A stretch of 64,000 nucleotides of DNA from Sphingomonas endophytica. GTDB lineage: Bacteria > Pseudomonadota > Alphaproteobacteria > Sphingomonadales > Sphingomonadaceae. The stretch lies in NCBI RefSeq assembly GCF_014199415.1, contig NZ_JACIJN010000001.1:186001-250000 (forward strand), read 5' to 3'. This document shows, in pieces, positions 24,902-34,821 of this stretch. The notes beneath the pieces are model-generated. The model saw only the letters and a list, made by a program, of their open reading frames with translations. It was not told the DNA's origin and did not search any database. Each line of letters opens with the position of its first letter. Position 1 is the first letter of the stretch. Made by a program: the position numbers and the translations under genes.

Positions 24902-25573
24902 GTGAAGCATTTCGCCATCCTCGCCTTGGCTTCTGCCGCATTGATCCCGGGCGCCGCCCTGGCGCAGGCACAGGCCCCGGCGCAGGCGCCAGCGGCCGGA
25001 CAGGCCGCCCCGGCGGCGGGCGCCGCCGTCACCACCGGCGCGACCGTGTACGACACGTCGGGCGGCGTGGTCGGCACGGTCGAGTCGACCGACGGTACCA
25101 ACGCCGTGGTCAACACCGGCACCGTCAAGGCGGCGATTCCGCTGACGTCGCTCGGCGCGGGTGCACAGGGTCCGGTGCTGGCGATGACCAAGGCGCAGCT
25201 CGAGGCCGCTGCCGGTCAGCAGCAGGCACAGGCCTCGGCCGACTTCAAGGCCAAGCTGGTCCCGGGCGCGACCGTCTATGGCACGGGCGGCGCGCAGCTC
25301 GGCACGATCAAGTCGGTCGATGCCAGCGGCGTGACGCTGACCACCGCCGACGGCGATGCCGTGCTGCCGGTCACCGGCTTCGGTCCGGGACCGCAGGGTA
25401 TCCTGCTCGGCATGACCGCGGCGCAGCTCAAGGCCGCGATGGCGGGGGCGGCGCCGTCGGGCGGCGCAACCGCAGCGGCGGGCACCACCGCCGATGCGAC
25501 GACCGCGACGGCCGACACCACGGCGACGACGCAGAGCGCCGCCCCGGCCAAGGCCAAGCGCAAGACGCGTTGA
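24902..25573 (+). CDS. Exported protein with two tandem repeats
   Basis: The 223-residue protein has a signal peptide (MKHFAILALASAALIPGAAL, cleavage after ALAQ) and then a Gln/Ala/Pro linker. Two homologous units of about 60-70 residues follow. The first begins GATVYDTSGGVVGTVESTDG and ends LAMTKAQLEAAA; the second begins GATVYGTGGAQLGTIKSVDA and ends LGMTAAQLKAAM. The strand pattern resembles PRC-barrel units. The tail is Thr/Ala-rich and ends KAKRKTR. No enzyme motif is seen; a structural periplasmic role is plausible. Start GTG is supported by AAGGAG, and an EcfG-type promoter lies upstream. Confidence 0.8.
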   Translation: MKHFAILALASAALIPGAALAQAQAPAQAPAAGQAAPAAGAAVTTGATVYDTSGGVVGTVESTDGTNAVVNTGTVKAAIPLTSLGAGAQGPVLAMTKAQLEAAAGQQQAQASADFKAKLVPGATVYGTGGAQLGTIKSVDASGVTLTTADGDAVLPVTGFGPGPQGILLGMTAAQLKAAMAGAAPSGGATAAAGTTADATTATADTTATTQSAAPAKAKRKTR

Positions 25574-25616
25574 TCGAAGGTGGGCGGGGCTTCGGCCCCG
25601 CCGCCCGATCGGCAGA

Positions 25617-25655
25617 GCGCCGTCCGTGCGGTCAGGCACGGGCGGCGTTTTGTTT
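25617..25655 (+). terminator. Rho-independent terminator after the repeat protein
   Basis: CGCCGTCCGTGC pairs with GCACGGGCGGCG around a short loop and is followed by TTTTGTTT. A second GC-rich hairpin (GGGCGGGGC-TTCG-GCCCCGCC) lies just before it at 25582-25603. Confidence 0.85.
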
Positions 25656-25728
25656 ATCTGAGTGCAGGGGAAGCGCCGAAGCCGGTCCCTCGGTCCCCCG
25701 TCCGGATGCGCGGTTTGACCTGGCCAAT

Positions 25729-25805
25729 CGTCATCGCGAGCGCGGCGAAGCAATCCAGGGCGCTCTGATCCAGCTCTGGATTGCCTCGCTATACCCGCAA
25801 TGACG
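25729..25805. repeat. REP-like palindrome, second family
   Basis: CGTCATCGCGAGCGCGGCGA at the left pairs with the right-hand sequence ending CCCGCAATGACGG, with an inner pair AGCAATCCAG/CTGGATTGC. I know closely similar palindromes from sphingomonad intergenic regions. It lies between two genes whose 3' ends converge. Confidence 0.75.
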
Positions 25806-25845
25806 GACAAAGCGGGCGCCGGTTCAGGTCCGCGGCGACGTCCTG

Positions 25846-28509
25846 CTAAGCGGTGACCGTGCGCGCTTCCAGCGCACCGCGGATCGCGGCGATTGCCTCG
25901 GCGGCCTTGTCGCCGTCCGGACCACCGCCCTGCGCCATGTCGGGGCGGCCGCCACCGCCCTGCCCGCCGAGCACCGCCACGGCCTGACGCAGCAGCTCGA
26001 CCGCGCTGATTTCGCCGGCAAGATCGGCGGTCACGCCGACCGCGACCGAGGCGCGGCCGTCGTTAACCGCGACCAGCGCCGCGACCCCCGAGCCGACGCG
26101 CGCCTTGGCATCGTCGACCGCGCCGCGCAGCCCCTTGGCCTCGAAGCCGTCGAGCACCTGCCCGACGAAGCCGACACCGCCGACCGTCTCGGGTCCAGCG
26201 GGCGCACCGCCGCTGCCGCCGCCGAGCGCCAGCGCCTTCTTCGCCTCGGCGAGTTCGCGCTCGAGCCGGCGGCGATCCTCGACCAGCGCCGCGACGCGCG
26301 CGGGCACCTCGTCGGGGGACGCCTTGAGCGTCGCCGCCGCCTCGCGCAGCTTCTCGTCGCGCGCATTGAGCCATTGCCGCGCCGCCTCGCCGGTCAACGC
26401 CTCGACGCGCCGCACGCCAGACGACACCGCGCTCTCGCCGACGATCTTGAACACGCCGATGTCGCCGAGCGCGCGGACGTGGGTGCCGCCGCACAATTCG
26501 ATCGAATAGGTCTTGCCGTCGTCCTCGCTGCCCATCGAGACGACGCGGACCTCGTCGCCGTATTTCTCCCCGAACAGCGCCATCGCGCCCTCGGCGATCG
26601 CCTCGTCGGGGGTCATCAGCCGCGTCTCGACGCTGCCGTTGCGGCGGATCTGCGCGTTGACCGCGCGCTCGGCCTCGGCGAGTTCGTCGGCGGTCATCGC
26701 GCTGTTGTGCGAGACATCGAAGCGCAGCCGCTCTGGCGCGACCAGCGAGCCCTTTTGCGCGACATGCGTGCCGATCTTCTGGCGCAGCGCCTCGTGGAGC
26801 AGGTGCGTCGCCGAGTGGTTGGCGCGGATCGCGGCGCGGCGCGCGACGTCGATCGCCAGCTTGACGGTGTCGCCGACCTTCAGCGCGCCCGCGGCGATCG
26901 TCGCATGGTGGACGAACAATTTGCCGAGCTGCTTCGACGTTTCGGCAACGTCGGCGCGCAACCCATTGTCGCTGCTGATGACGCCGGCGTCGCCGACCTG
27001 CCCGCCGCTCTCGCCGTAGAAGGGGGTCTGGTTGACGATCACGTCGACCCTGTCGCCGCTGGCGGCCTGGTCGACGCGCGCACCGTCCTTGACCAGCGCG
27101 AGCACGACGCCCTCGCCGACGTCGCTGCTGTAGCCGGTGAATTCGGTCGCGCCGACTTCCTCGACCAGATCGAACCACAGGTCGTCGGACGCCTTGGCGC
27201 CCGAGCCCTTCCATGCGGCGCGCGCGGCGCGCTTCTGCTCGGCCATTGCGGCATCGAAGCCGGCGCGGTCGACCTTGAAGTCCTGCGCGCGCAACGCGTC
27301 CTCGGTCAGGTCATACGGGAAGCCATAGGTGTCGTAGAGGCGGAAGGCGGTGTCGCCGGACAGCGTGTCGCCGGGCTTCATCCCCGTCGTCGCGTCGTCG
27401 AGCAGTCGCAGCCCCTTGTCGAGCGTCTGACGGAAGCGCGTCTCCTCCTGCCGCAGCGTCGCCTCGATCAGCGGCTGCGCGCGGATCAGTTCCGGGTAGG
27501 CCGCGCCCATCTCGGCGACGAGCGCCGGGACGAGCCGGTGCATCAACGGCTCCTTCGCGCCCAGCAGATGCGCGTGGCGCATCGCGCGGCGCATGATCCG
27601 GCGCAGGACGTAACCGCGCCCCTCGTTCGCTGGCAGCACGCCGTCGGCGACGAGGAAGCCCGAGCAGCGCAGGTGGTCGGCGATCACGCGATGGCTCGCC
27701 TGATTGTCGCCGGTCGTGTGCGTGTGGGTCAGCGCGCCGGAGGCGGCGATCAGCGCCTTGAACGTGTCGGTGTCGTAATTGTCGGTGACGCCCTGCATCA
27801 CCGCGGCGACACGCTCCAGCCCCATGCCGGTGTCGATCGACGGGCGCGGCAGATCGCCGACGATCGCATCGGCCTCCTGCACATGCTGCATGAACACGAG
27901 GTTCCAGATCTCGACGAAGCGGTCACCGTCCTCGTCGGGGCTGCCCGGCGGGCCACCGGGGATGTGCTCGCCATGATCGTAGAAAATCTCCGAGCACGGA
28001 CCGCACGGCCCGTCCGAGCCCATCGCCCAGAAATTGTCCTTGGTCGCGATGCGGATGATGCGGTGATCGGGGAGTCCGGCGATCTTCTTCCACAGCTCGA
28101 ACGCCTGATCGTCGGTGTGAAAGACGGTGGCGGTCAGCCGGTCGGCGGGCAGCCCCCATTCCCTGGTCAGCAAGGTCCAGGCGTGGGTGATCGCCTGTTC
28201 CTTGAAATAGTCGCCGAAGCTGAAATTCCCCAGCATCTCGAAGAAGGTATGGTGACGCGCGGTATAGCCGACATTGTCGAGATCGTTGTGCTTGCCGCCG
28301 GCGCGGACGCATTTCTGCGACGAGGTCGCGGTGCGGTACGGCCGCGTCTCCAGCCCGGTGAAGACGTTCTTGAACGGCACCATGCCGGCGTTGACGAACA
28401 TCAGCGTCGGATCGTTCTGCGGCACCAGCGGCGCCGAGGGCACGATCTGGTGCCCGGCCGAACCGAAATAGTCGAGGAACGAGCGGCGGATGTCGTTGGT
28501 AGCGGTCAT
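25846..28509 (-). CDS. alaS: Alanine--tRNA ligase
   Basis: AlaS charges tRNA-Ala. The 887 residues begin with the class II core ([20 protein letters not shown], motif 2-like [19 protein letters not shown]). The editing domain has [12 protein letters not shown] and the metal-binding [13 protein letters not shown]. The C-Ala region near the end is rich in Gly and Ala ([16 protein letters not shown]). All parts are present. It is transcribed divergently from the PEP-CTERM gene and converges on the repeat protein gene. Confidence 0.98.
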   Translation of the reverse strand: MTATNDIRRSFLDYFGSAGHQIVPSAPLVPQNDPTLMFVNAGMVPFKNVFTGLETRPYRTATSSQKCVRAGGKHNDLDNVGYTARHHTFFEMLGNFSFGDYFKEQAITHAWTLLTREWGLPADRLTATVFHTDDQAFELWKKIAGLPDHRIIRIATKDNFWAMGSDGPCGPCSEIFYDHGEHIPGGPPGSPDEDGDRFVEIWNLVFMQHVQEADAIVGDLPRPSIDTGMGLERVAAVMQGVTDNYDTDTFKALIAASGALTHTHTTGDNQASHRVIADHLRCSGFLVADGVLPANEGRGYVLRRIMRRAMRHAHLLGAKEPLMHRLVPALVAEMGAAYPELIRAQPLIEATLRQEETRFRQTLDKGLRLLDDATTGMKPGDTLSGDTAFRLYDTYGFPYDLTEDALRAQDFKVDRAGFDAAMAEQKRAARAAWKGSGAKASDDLWFDLVEEVGATEFTGYSSDVGEGVVLALVKDGARVDQAASGDRVDVIVNQTPFYGESGGQVGDAGVISSDNGLRADVAETSKQLGKLFVHHATIAAGALKVGDTVKLAIDVARRAAIRANHSATHLLHEALRQKIGTHVAQKGSLVAPERLRFDVSHNSAMTADELAEAERAVNAQIRRNGSVETRLMTPDEAIAEGAMALFGEKYGDEVRVVSMGSEDDGKTYSIELCGGTHVRALGDIGVFKIVGESAVSSGVRRVEALTGEAARQWLNARDEKLREAAATLKASPDEVPARVAALVEDRRRLERELAEAKKALALGGGSGGAPAGPETVGGVGFVGQVLDGFEAKGLRGAVDDAKARVGSGVAALVAVNDGRASVAVGVTADLAGEISAVELLRQAVAVLGGQGGGGRPDMAQGGGPDGDKAAEAIAAIRGALEARTVTA

Positions 28510-28638
28510 GGTGCTCGACTTAATCCGCGAACGGCCCCGTGCCTAGAGCCTCGGTAGCCCTCACGACTCGCCGCAGCGCCTGTTGTCTGAATTAACTATG
28601 TATGCGAAGCCGTTGAGCGAAGATTCGGGGGAAGATAC

Positions 28639-29355
28639 ATGAAGGTTCTGCTCGGGCTGGCCGCGGTCGTCGCGGCCTCGACGGCGCATGTCGCGTCGGC
28701 GGCGACGTTGATCCAGACCGACAGCGAACAGGTCGCCCTGACCGGCTTCAGCGGTTTCGATACGCGGCTCGGCACGCTTGACAAGGTGACGTTGACGGTC
28801 GCGCTCAACAAGTCGCGCGGCTGGGTGGTGTCGGTGCCGAGCGGTGGCGCGACCACCGCCAGTCTGGCGTGGACGATCGACGGCCAGTGGCAGCTGCGGT
28901 CGGACAATGCCGCGCTGGACATGCCGTTCGTTTCGCTGACGGGCGCAGGCACCAGCGTCGTCCCGCTCGACCAGCAAAGCGACGGGCGGAACTTCGGTTT
29001 CTTCACGGTGCGGGCGAGCGGTGCGGCCACCTTCACCTTCGATCCAGCCGCGTTCCTGAACCGCCGGGTGACCTTCAACGGCTATGACTATGGCCAGACC
29101 GTCGGCTCCGGCGACACCAGCTTCAGCGGCGTTCCGATGGGCGGAGCGGTCAGCCAGCTGCAGGGCGGCTGCATCGTGCTCGGCGGCAATCCGATCGCGC
29201 CCGGCGAGGATCTCTGCGGCGTCGCCGATTATACGCTGACCTATGACTACACCCCCGCCGTGCCCGAGCCGGGGACATGGGCGATGATGATCGCCGGCTT
29301 CGCGATCACCGGCGCTTCGCTGCGCCGGCGTCACAAAGCGGTGGTGACCGCCTGA
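28639..29355 (+). CDS. PEPxxWA-CTERM sorting domain protein
   Basis: The 238-residue exported protein has a signal peptide (ending ASTAHVASA) and a beta-rich central part. The C-terminal sorting signal is VPEPGTWAMMIAGFAITGAS followed by the basic LRRRH. This tripartite tail is processed by an exosortase, releasing the protein to the surface or exopolysaccharide. The target role of the body is unknown. No exosortase gene is in the window, so the machinery lies elsewhere. A run GGGGGAAGA is before the ATG. Confidence 0.9.
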   Translation: MKVLLGLAAVVAASTAHVASAATLIQTDSEQVALTGFSGFDTRLGTLDKVTLTVALNKSRGWVVSVPSGGATTASLAWTIDGQWQLRSDNAALDMPFVSLTGAGTSVVPLDQQSDGRNFGFFTVRASGAATFTFDPAAFLNRRVTFNGYDYGQTVGSGDTSFSGVPMGGAVSQLQGGCIVLGGNPIAPGEDLCGVADYTLTYDYTPAVPEPGTWAMMIAGFAITGASLRRRHKAVVTA

Positions 29356-29358
29356 CGA

Positions 29359-30615
29359 TCAGACCGGGCGCTCGAGCGACTCCGGCGGGGTGCTGAACCA
29401 CGCCGGACCGCTCGGGTTCATGTGGAAGCAATCCTCGAGCCGCACCCCGAACTTGCCCGGAAGATACAGCCCGGGCTCGTCCGAGAAGCACATGCCGGGG
29501 GCGAGCGTCGTCGGCTCGCCGTGGACGAGGTTGACCGGCTCGTGCCCGTCCATGCCGATGCCGTGCCCGGTGCGATGCGAGAGCCCCGGCAGCCGGTAGC
29601 CCGGTCCGTAGCCGAGCCGCTCGTAATGCGCGCGAACCGCATCGTCGACCGCGCCCGCGGCGACGCCGATCCGCGCGGTGCGGAACGCCAGCGCCTGCGC
29701 CGCCCTGACCTGCTCCCAGACCCTGCGCTGCTCGGCGCTCGCACGCCCATGCACCCAGGTCCGCGACACGTCCGACTGATAGCCCTGCACCGTGCACCCG
29801 CAGTCCATGAGGACGACCTGTCCGTCGGCGACGCGGATCACCTCGCGGCTGCCGTGCGGCAGCGCCGCGGCCGGGCCGATCAGCGCGAGCGCGAATTCGG
29901 GATCGCCGCCCAGCCGGCGCGTCGCGGCGTTCATCAGTGCGCCGATCTCCGTCCCCGTCATCCCGGCCACGACGCGCGGAAAGGTCCAGCGATAGGCGGC
30001 GATCGTGACGTCGGTGGCGAGCTGCATCAAGGCGATCTCGGCCGGCGTCTTGATCATCCGGCAGCCGCGCACGACCGGATTGGCGCTGACCAGCGTCGCA
30101 CCGGGCACCGCCCGTGCGAGTCCGTCGAACGCGAAGAAGCGCGCGCTTTCCTCGATGCCGATCGTGTGCGCCGCCAGCTTGCGGTCGCGCAGGAAGCCGG
30201 CGACGATCTTGAGCGGGTCTTCATCCTCCTGCCAGACGCGGACCTCGGCGGGCACCGCCAGCGTCTGTCGGACCGAGGGCTCCTCAAAGAACGGCGTGAC
30301 GATGCACGGATCGCCGTCGACCGGGAGCACCGCCGCGGTCAGCCGCTCGCTGCGCCCCCAGCGGACGCCGGTGAAATAGATTAGGCTCGATCCCGGTTCG
30401 ATCAGTACCGCGCCGATCCCGCTGGCGCGCATCAGCGCCTGCGCGCGCGCCAGCCGCGCCTGTCGCTCTGCCACCCCGATCGGGATCGCGCCGGCGGTCA
30501 TGTCGGACAGGCCGGCGAGATCGGGCTCGGCGGCGCGGACGATCGCGGCGGTGAGCAGGGCGGCGCCGCCGCCGAGCAGCGCGCGCCGGGACGGGCGGAA
30601 GGCGGTGGGGAACAT
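29359..30615 (-). CDS. M24 family metallopeptidase (Xaa-Pro peptidase-like)
   Basis: This pita-bread peptidase probably cleaves X-Pro bonds. The N-terminus has a Tat-like leader: FRPSRRALLGGGAALLTAAI, then AEPD. The metal ligands are recognisable in LMDCGCTVQGYQSDVSR, HRTGHGIGMDGHE and SDEPGLYLPGKFGVRLED. The 418 residues fit a creatinase-type N-domain plus the catalytic domain. Export as a folded protein by Tat is inferred from the twin arginine. It converges on the PEP-CTERM gene with three bases between them. Confidence 0.88.
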   Translation of the reverse strand: MFPTAFRPSRRALLGGGAALLTAAIVRAAEPDLAGLSDMTAGAIPIGVAERQARLARAQALMRASGIGAVLIEPGSSLIYFTGVRWGRSERLTAAVLPVDGDPCIVTPFFEEPSVRQTLAVPAEVRVWQEDEDPLKIVAGFLRDRKLAAHTIGIEESARFFAFDGLARAVPGATLVSANPVVRGCRMIKTPAEIALMQLATDVTIAAYRWTFPRVVAGMTGTEIGALMNAATRRLGGDPEFALALIGPAAALPHGSREVIRVADGQVVLMDCGCTVQGYQSDVSRTWVHGRASAEQRRVWEQVRAAQALAFRTARIGVAAGAVDDAVRAHYERLGYGPGYRLPGLSHRTGHGIGMDGHEPVNLVHGEPTTLAPGMCFSDEPGLYLPGKFGVRLEDCFHMNPSGPAWFSTPPESLERPV

Positions 30616-30687
30616 GGTTGCGGACGATACGGTGCTTGACCGCGCGACCGCAATCCCCTTCCCTATACGCGCATACGGGAGCGATGA

Positions 30688-32010
30688 ATGGCCAAGCGGC
30701 TGACCCTTTATATTCTTGGCGGGCTGGTGCTCGGGTTGATCGTCGGACTGGTGCTCAACACCTGGCTCGACGACGGCAGCCCGGCGGCGCAGCTGCGTCT
30801 GACGGAGATCGCCGGCTATTTCTCGATCCTGACCTCGATCTTCCTGCGGCTTATCAAGATGATCATCGCGCCGCTGGTCTTCGCGACCCTGGTGTCAGGG
30901 ATCGCGCAGATGGGCGACACCGCTGCGCTCGGCCGGATCGGCGCGCGGAGCCTCGCGTGGTTCATCTCCGCCAGCCTGTTGTCGCTGACGCTGGGGCTGG
31001 TGATGGTCAATCTGCTCCAGCCGGGGGTCGGGATCGGGCTGGCGCTGCCGCCGGCGGGTCAATCGAGCGGACTGGAAACCGCAGCGTTCAACCTCAAGGA
31101 CTTCTTCACGCATATCGTCCCCGCCTCGATGGTCGATGCGATGGCGAAGAACGAGATCCTGCAGATCGTCGTCATGTCGGTGTTCGTCGGCGTCGCGATC
31201 ACCGCGGTCGGCGAAAAGGCCGCGCCGCTGGTCAAGGCGATCGACGCGCTGGTCCATGTGATGTTGCAGGTCACCGATTACGTCATGCGCGTCGCGCCCG
31301 TCGCGGTGTTCGCGGCAGTGGCGGGAACGCTGACCGAGCGCGGGCCGGCGGTGATCGGGCAGCTCGCCTATTTCATGGGCAGCTTCTACCTGACGCTGTT
31401 GACGCTGTGGGCGGTGCTGCTCGGGATCGGGTTCCTGTTCATCGGTTCCCGAATCCGCGACCTGATCCGCTACGTCCGCGAACCGTTGCTGGTGGCCTTC
31501 TCGACTGCCTCGTCGGAGGCGGCCTATCCGCGGATGCTGGAGGCGCTCGACCGCTTCGGGGTGCCGCCGCGGATCGCGAGCTTCGTGCTGCCGCTCGGCT
31601 ATTCGTTCAACCTCGACGGGTCGATGATCTACATGACCTTCGCCTCGATCTTCATCGCGCAGGCCTATGGCATCGACATGTCGCTGGGGCAGATGGTGAC
31701 GATGCTGCTGGTGCTGATGGTCACGTCGAAGGGTATCGCGGGCGTGCCGCGCGCGAGCCTCGTCGTGATCGCGGCGACGCTGCCGATGTTCAACCTGCCC
31801 GAGGCGGGATTGCTGCTGGTGCTGGCGATCGACCATTTCCTCGACATGGGGCGCACCGCGACCAACGTGATCGGCAATGCGGTGGCGAGCGCGGTGATCG
31901 CGAAATGGGAGGGCGGACTAGACCCGCGCGAGTCGCCGGTGATCGCCGGCGCAGCGGCGCCGTCAGGCGACGGGCCGGCGCGCGAGGTGGAGAGTTTCCG
32001 GGAGGTTTGA
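30688..32010 (+). CDS. Dicarboxylate/amino acid:cation symporter (DAACS family)
   Basis: This sodium- or proton-coupled importer for C4-dicarboxylates or glutamate has 440 residues with eight TM segments and two re-entrant loops. Signatures are STASSEAAYPRMLEALDRFG (HP1 region), SFNLDGSMIYMTFASIFIAQ (TM7) and MGRTATNVIGNAVAS (TM8). DctA and GltP cannot be separated by eye. It begins 72 bp from the divergent M24 peptidase gene. The tail after TM8 is hydrophilic and disordered. Confidence 0.93.
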   Translation: MAKRLTLYILGGLVLGLIVGLVLNTWLDDGSPAAQLRLTEIAGYFSILTSIFLRLIKMIIAPLVFATLVSGIAQMGDTAALGRIGARSLAWFISASLLSLTLGLVMVNLLQPGVGIGLALPPAGQSSGLETAAFNLKDFFTHIVPASMVDAMAKNEILQIVVMSVFVGVAITAVGEKAAPLVKAIDALVHVMLQVTDYVMRVAPVAVFAAVAGTLTERGPAVIGQLAYFMGSFYLTLLTLWAVLLGIGFLFIGSRIRDLIRYVREPLLVAFSTASSEAAYPRMLEALDRFGVPPRIASFVLPLGYSFNLDGSMIYMTFASIFIAQAYGIDMSLGQMVTMLLVLMVTSKGIAGVPRASLVVIAATLPMFNLPEAGLLLVLAIDHFLDMGRTATNVIGNAVASAVIAKWEGGLDPRESPVIAGAAAPSGDGPAREVESFREV

Positions 32011-32038
32011 GGGTTTGGCTGCCCGCCCGCGGCCACTC

Positions 32039-32065
32039 TGGATTCCCGCCTTCGCGGGAATGACG
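32039..32065. repeat. Short palindrome, third REP-like family
   Basis: ATTCCCGC-CTTC-GCGGGAAT at 32042-32061 is a perfect eight-pair hairpin followed by GACGG. It sits between the convergent symporter and yifB genes and could act as a transcription stop for both. Confidence 0.7.
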
Positions 32066-32090
32066 GCATTGGTTTGCGGCAATCTGCACG

Positions 32091-33599
32091 TCAATTCCGT
32101 GGTGGTTGCCGCCGGTAGCTCAGCGCCTCGGCGATATGAATGCGACCCACCGTGTCAGCCCCGGCGAGGTCGGCGATGGTGCGTGAAACACGGAGAATGC
32201 GGGTATAGCCGCGCGCCGACAGCTTCATCGCCACCGCCGCCTGCGCCAGCAACTCGCGCCCCGCGGCATCGGGTGAGGCGAAGCGTTCGAGCGTGTCGCC
32301 GTCGAGTTCGGCATTCGTCCGCAATCCGCTATCCGCCAGTCGCGCCGCCTGCACTCCTCGCGCGGCAGCCACCCGCGCCGCCACCTCTGCCGAGCCCTCC
32401 GCCGGGGGCGGCAAGGTCAGGTCGACCGCGCTGACCGCCGCGACCTCGACGTGCAGGTCGATGCGGTCGAGCAGCGGACCGGAAACCTTCGCCTGATAGT
32501 CCGCCGCGCATTTCGGCGCCCGCGCGCACGCCAGCGACGCATCGCCGAGGTGCCCGCAGCGGCACGGGTTCATCGCGGCGATCAACTGGACCCGCGCCGG
32601 ATAGGTGACGTGCGCATTGGCGCGTGCGACACTGACGGTACCGCTTTCCAGCGGCTGGCGGAGCGAATCGAGCACCGCGCGCTGGAATTCGGGCAGCTCG
32701 TCGAGGAACAGCACGCCGTGGTGCGCGAGGCTGACCTCGCCGGGCTTCACCCTCAGCCCGCCGCCGGTCAGCGCCGCCATGCTCGCCGAGTGGTGCGGGG
32801 CGCGGAACGGGCGCGTGCGGGTCAGCGTGCCGCCGGGCAAGGTGCCCGCCACCGACTGGACCATCGACACCTCCAGCGCCTCGGCCGGGTCGAGCGGCGG
32901 CAGGATGCCGGGCAGGCACGCCGCCATCAGCGACTTGCCCGCGCCCGGCGGCCCGACGAACAGCAGATTGTGCGCGCCCGCCGCGGCGACCTCGAGCGCG
33001 CGCTTGGCAACCTCCTGCCCCTTGACCTGCCGCAGATCGGGACCGGTACGCACCTCGACCACCTCGCCGGGGCGGGGTAGCGCGAGAAGGCCATGGCCTT
33101 TCAGATGGTTGAGCAGCGCGAGCAGGTCGGGCGCGGCGATCACCTCGATGCTGCCGCTCCACGCCGCCTCGCTGCCCTGCGCGGCGGGGCAGATCAGCCC
33201 CCGCCCCGTCTCCGCGGCGTGGAGCGCGGCGAGCAGCACGCCCGGCGACGGCGCCAGCCGCCCGTCGAGCCCCAGCTCGCCGACGATCACATAGTCGGCC
33301 AGCGCCTCGGCATCCACCACCCCCATCGCCGCGAGCAGCCCGAGTGCGATCGGCAGATCGAAGTGCGAGCCCTCCTTGGGCAGATCGGCCGGCGACAGGT
33401 TCACCGCGATCCGCTTGGGCGGAAGCGACAGCCCCATCGCCGCGACCGCACCGCGGACGCGCTCGCGGCTTTCGCCGACCGCCTTGTCCGCCAGCCCGAC
33501 GACGTTGAACGCCGGGACGCCGGGGATCAGCTGCACCTGTACCTCGACGCTGCGCGCCTCCAGCCCGAGATAGGCTACCGTCGTTACGATCGCTACCAT
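32091..33599 (-). CDS. yifB: YifB family Mg-chelatase-like AAA ATPase
   Basis: This protein resembles ComM/YifB, a hexameric helicase for branch migration during natural transformation. The 502 residues start at the ATG at 33599 with MVAIVTTVAYLGLEARSVEV. They contain a Lon-like N-domain, Walker A VGPPGAGKSLMAACLPGILP, LFLDELPEF (Walker B) and AAMNPCRCGHLGD (zinc-binding), with an ending typical of the family. A start 44 codons upstream lacks conservation. GGGGGAAT precedes the ATG. Confidence 0.93.
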   Translation of the reverse strand: MVAIVTTVAYLGLEARSVEVQVQLIPGVPAFNVVGLADKAVGESRERVRGAVAAMGLSLPPKRIAVNLSPADLPKEGSHFDLPIALGLLAAMGVVDAEALADYVIVGELGLDGRLAPSPGVLLAALHAAETGRGLICPAAQGSEAAWSGSIEVIAAPDLLALLNHLKGHGLLALPRPGEVVEVRTGPDLRQVKGQEVAKRALEVAAAGAHNLLFVGPPGAGKSLMAACLPGILPPLDPAEALEVSMVQSVAGTLPGGTLTRTRPFRAPHHSASMAALTGGGLRVKPGEVSLAHHGVLFLDELPEFQRAVLDSLRQPLESGTVSVARANAHVTYPARVQLIAAMNPCRCGHLGDASLACARAPKCAADYQAKVSGPLLDRIDLHVEVAAVSAVDLTLPPPAEGSAEVAARVAAARGVQAARLADSGLRTNAELDGDTLERFASPDAAGRELLAQAAVAMKLSARGYTRILRVSRTIADLAGADTVGRIHIAEALSYRRQPPRN

Positions 33600-33686
33600 A
33601 TTCCCCCGTCCGGGCCGCCCGGTGCGGCCTTGTGGAGGCGGGAAACGGACCAATGGTGACTTGCAACTGCAATACACTACCGCCAC

Positions 33687-33971
33687 ATGGCCGACATGAC
33701 CCGCCGCCATCCGGCCCTGCGATATGCGCAATTGCTGCTCGGCGGCCTGTTGCTGTTACTCGCTGCGGTGATCGCGCCCCTCCCGGGTCCTGGCGGGGTG
33801 TTCCCAATGGCGGCGGGGCTGGTGCTGATCCTGCGCAATTCGGCGCGCGCGCGCAGCTGGTTCGCACGCGGCAAGCGGCGCTGGCCGCGACTCGGCGACA
33901 TCGTCGACGTCGCGCTGCGGCGACGCAGCGCACTGCGGCGGCGCGCGCGCGATCGTGCGGCGGCGCGTTGA
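33687..33971 (+). CDS. PGPGW-family small transmembrane protein
   Basis: The 94-residue protein has one or two hydrophobic helices (YAQLLLGGLLLLLAAVIAPL and FPMAAGLVLILRNS) joined by PGPGGVFP, the hallmark of the PGPGW family. The C-terminal third is very basic (RGKRRWPRLGD, RRRSALRRRARD) and should face the cytoplasm. Function is unknown. Its stop codon overlaps the -35 element of the rpmH promoter. Confidence 0.75.
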   Translation: MADMTRRHPALRYAQLLLGGLLLLLAAVIAPLPGPGGVFPMAAGLVLILRNSARARSWFARGKRRWPRLGDIVDVALRRRSALRRRARDRAAAR

Positions 33972-33996
33972 CTTTGGCGGCGGCCTCCCCTAACGG
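33968..33996 (+). promoter_or_regulatory. Sigma70-type promoter of rpmH-rnpA-yidD-yidC-engB
   Basis: TTGACT at 33968-33973 and TAACGG at 33991-33996 are 17 bases apart. A hairpin GGGCCGTCC-GCTT-GGGCGGCCC (34009-34030) follows in the leader, 28 bases before the rpmH ATG. Confidence 0.6.
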
Positions 33997-34058
33997 CGTC
34001 CTTCTTTCGGGCCGTCCGCTTGGGCGGCCCTTCGACATTCGATTTCGGGACATGAACG

Positions 34059-34193
34059 ATGAAGCGGACCTTTCAGCCGAGCAATCTGGTGCGCGCCCGC
34101 CGTCACGGCTTCCGCGCGCGGATGGCCACGGTCGGCGGCCGGGCGGTGATCCGGGCGCGTCGCGCACGCGGTCGCAAGAAGCTGTCGGCGTAA
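34059..34193 (+). CDS. rpmH: 50S ribosomal protein L34
   Basis: The 44-residue protein reads [20 protein letters not shown] at the N-terminus and ends GRKKLSA, the classic L34 sequence. It is a component of the large ribosomal subunit. It precedes rnpA, with whose reading frame it nearly abuts; this order is widely conserved. Its small size makes it easy to miss, but every position fits the family. Confidence 0.98.
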   Translation: MKRTFQPSNLVRARRHGFRARMATVGGRAVIRARRARGRKKLSA

Positions 34194-34216
34194 GCACGAC
34201 CGATCCCCGCCCGCCC

Positions 34217-34594
34217 GTGGCTTCGGCCGCGGTCGGGCGGATGACCAGACGGCCGGACTATCTGGCCGCGAACGCCGGGCGTCGGGTGCCGATGCCCGGC
34301 TTCGTGCTTCTGGTGCAACCGCGTGACGATAGTGACACGACGATGCGGATCGGCATCACCGTCACCAAGAAGGTCGGCAATGCGGTGGTGCGCAACCGCA
34401 TCAAGCGGCGCTTCCGAGCGCTGGCGCGCGAGATTTTGCCCGAACATGGCTGGCCCGGCGCCGATCACGTGCTGATCGGGCGCGAGGCGGCGCTCACCTC
34501 CGATTATGCGGACCTGCGCGCGCATCTGGCCAAGGCGCTGGCGAAGAGCCGCAGCGTCGCGCCGGGGGGCAACCGGTCACGGCCGAGACGGTGA
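34217..34594 (+). CDS. rnpA: Ribonuclease P protein component
   Basis: RnpA helps the RNase P RNA remove tRNA 5' leaders. The family core is present: [44 protein letters not shown] and the RNR motif [14 protein letters not shown], then [10 protein letters not shown]. The start is uncertain: GTG at 34217 gives 125 residues, and ATG at 34241 gives 117. The GTG leaves the usual short lead before the TRR motif. The 3' end overlaps yidD (GTGA). Confidence 0.94.
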   Translation: MASAAVGRMTRRPDYLAANAGRRVPMPGFVLLVQPRDDSDTTMRIGITVTKKVGNAVVRNRIKRRFRALAREILPEHGWPGADHVLIGREAALTSDYADLRAHLAKALAKSRSVAPGGNRSRPRR

Positions 34595-34803
34595 TCGCGC
34601 GCGTGCTGATCCTGCTCGCCCGCGGGTGGCAGCTGGGGCCGTCGGTCCTGCTGCCGCCCTCGTGCCGGTTTCAGCCGTCATGTTCCGCCTATGCAATCGA
34701 GGCGCTTCGCCGCTATGGCGCGGGCAAAGGTAGTTGGCTGGCAATACGCCGGATTGCGCGGTGCCATCCCTGGGGCGGGCACGGGCATGATCCGGTGCCA
34801 TAA
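34591..34803 (+). CDS. yidD: Membrane protein insertion efficiency factor YidD
   Basis: YidD is a 70-residue peripheral inner-membrane protein that aids YidC. It shows the three-cysteine signature [19 protein letters not shown] and then [18 protein letters not shown], which is invariant in the family. The GTG start overlaps the rnpA stop. It belongs to the conserved rpmH-rnpA-yidD-yidC block. Confidence 0.97.
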   Translation: MIARVLILLARGWQLGPSVLLPPSCRFQPSCSAYAIEALRRYGAGKGSWLAIRRIARCHPWGGHGHDPVP

Positions 34804-34821
34804 GGAAAGCGTGGGACGCTG

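Noticed and set aside
26374-28557. Open frame of 727 codons on the plus strand opposite alaS
   Set aside because: AlaS is unmistakable on the other strand; the antisense frame has no recognisable domain.
33661-33672. Palindrome TTGCAACTGCAA upstream of the PGPGW-family gene as a regulator site
   Set aside because: Only five pairs with a two-base spacer; too short to separate from chance and not tied to a recognisable promoter.
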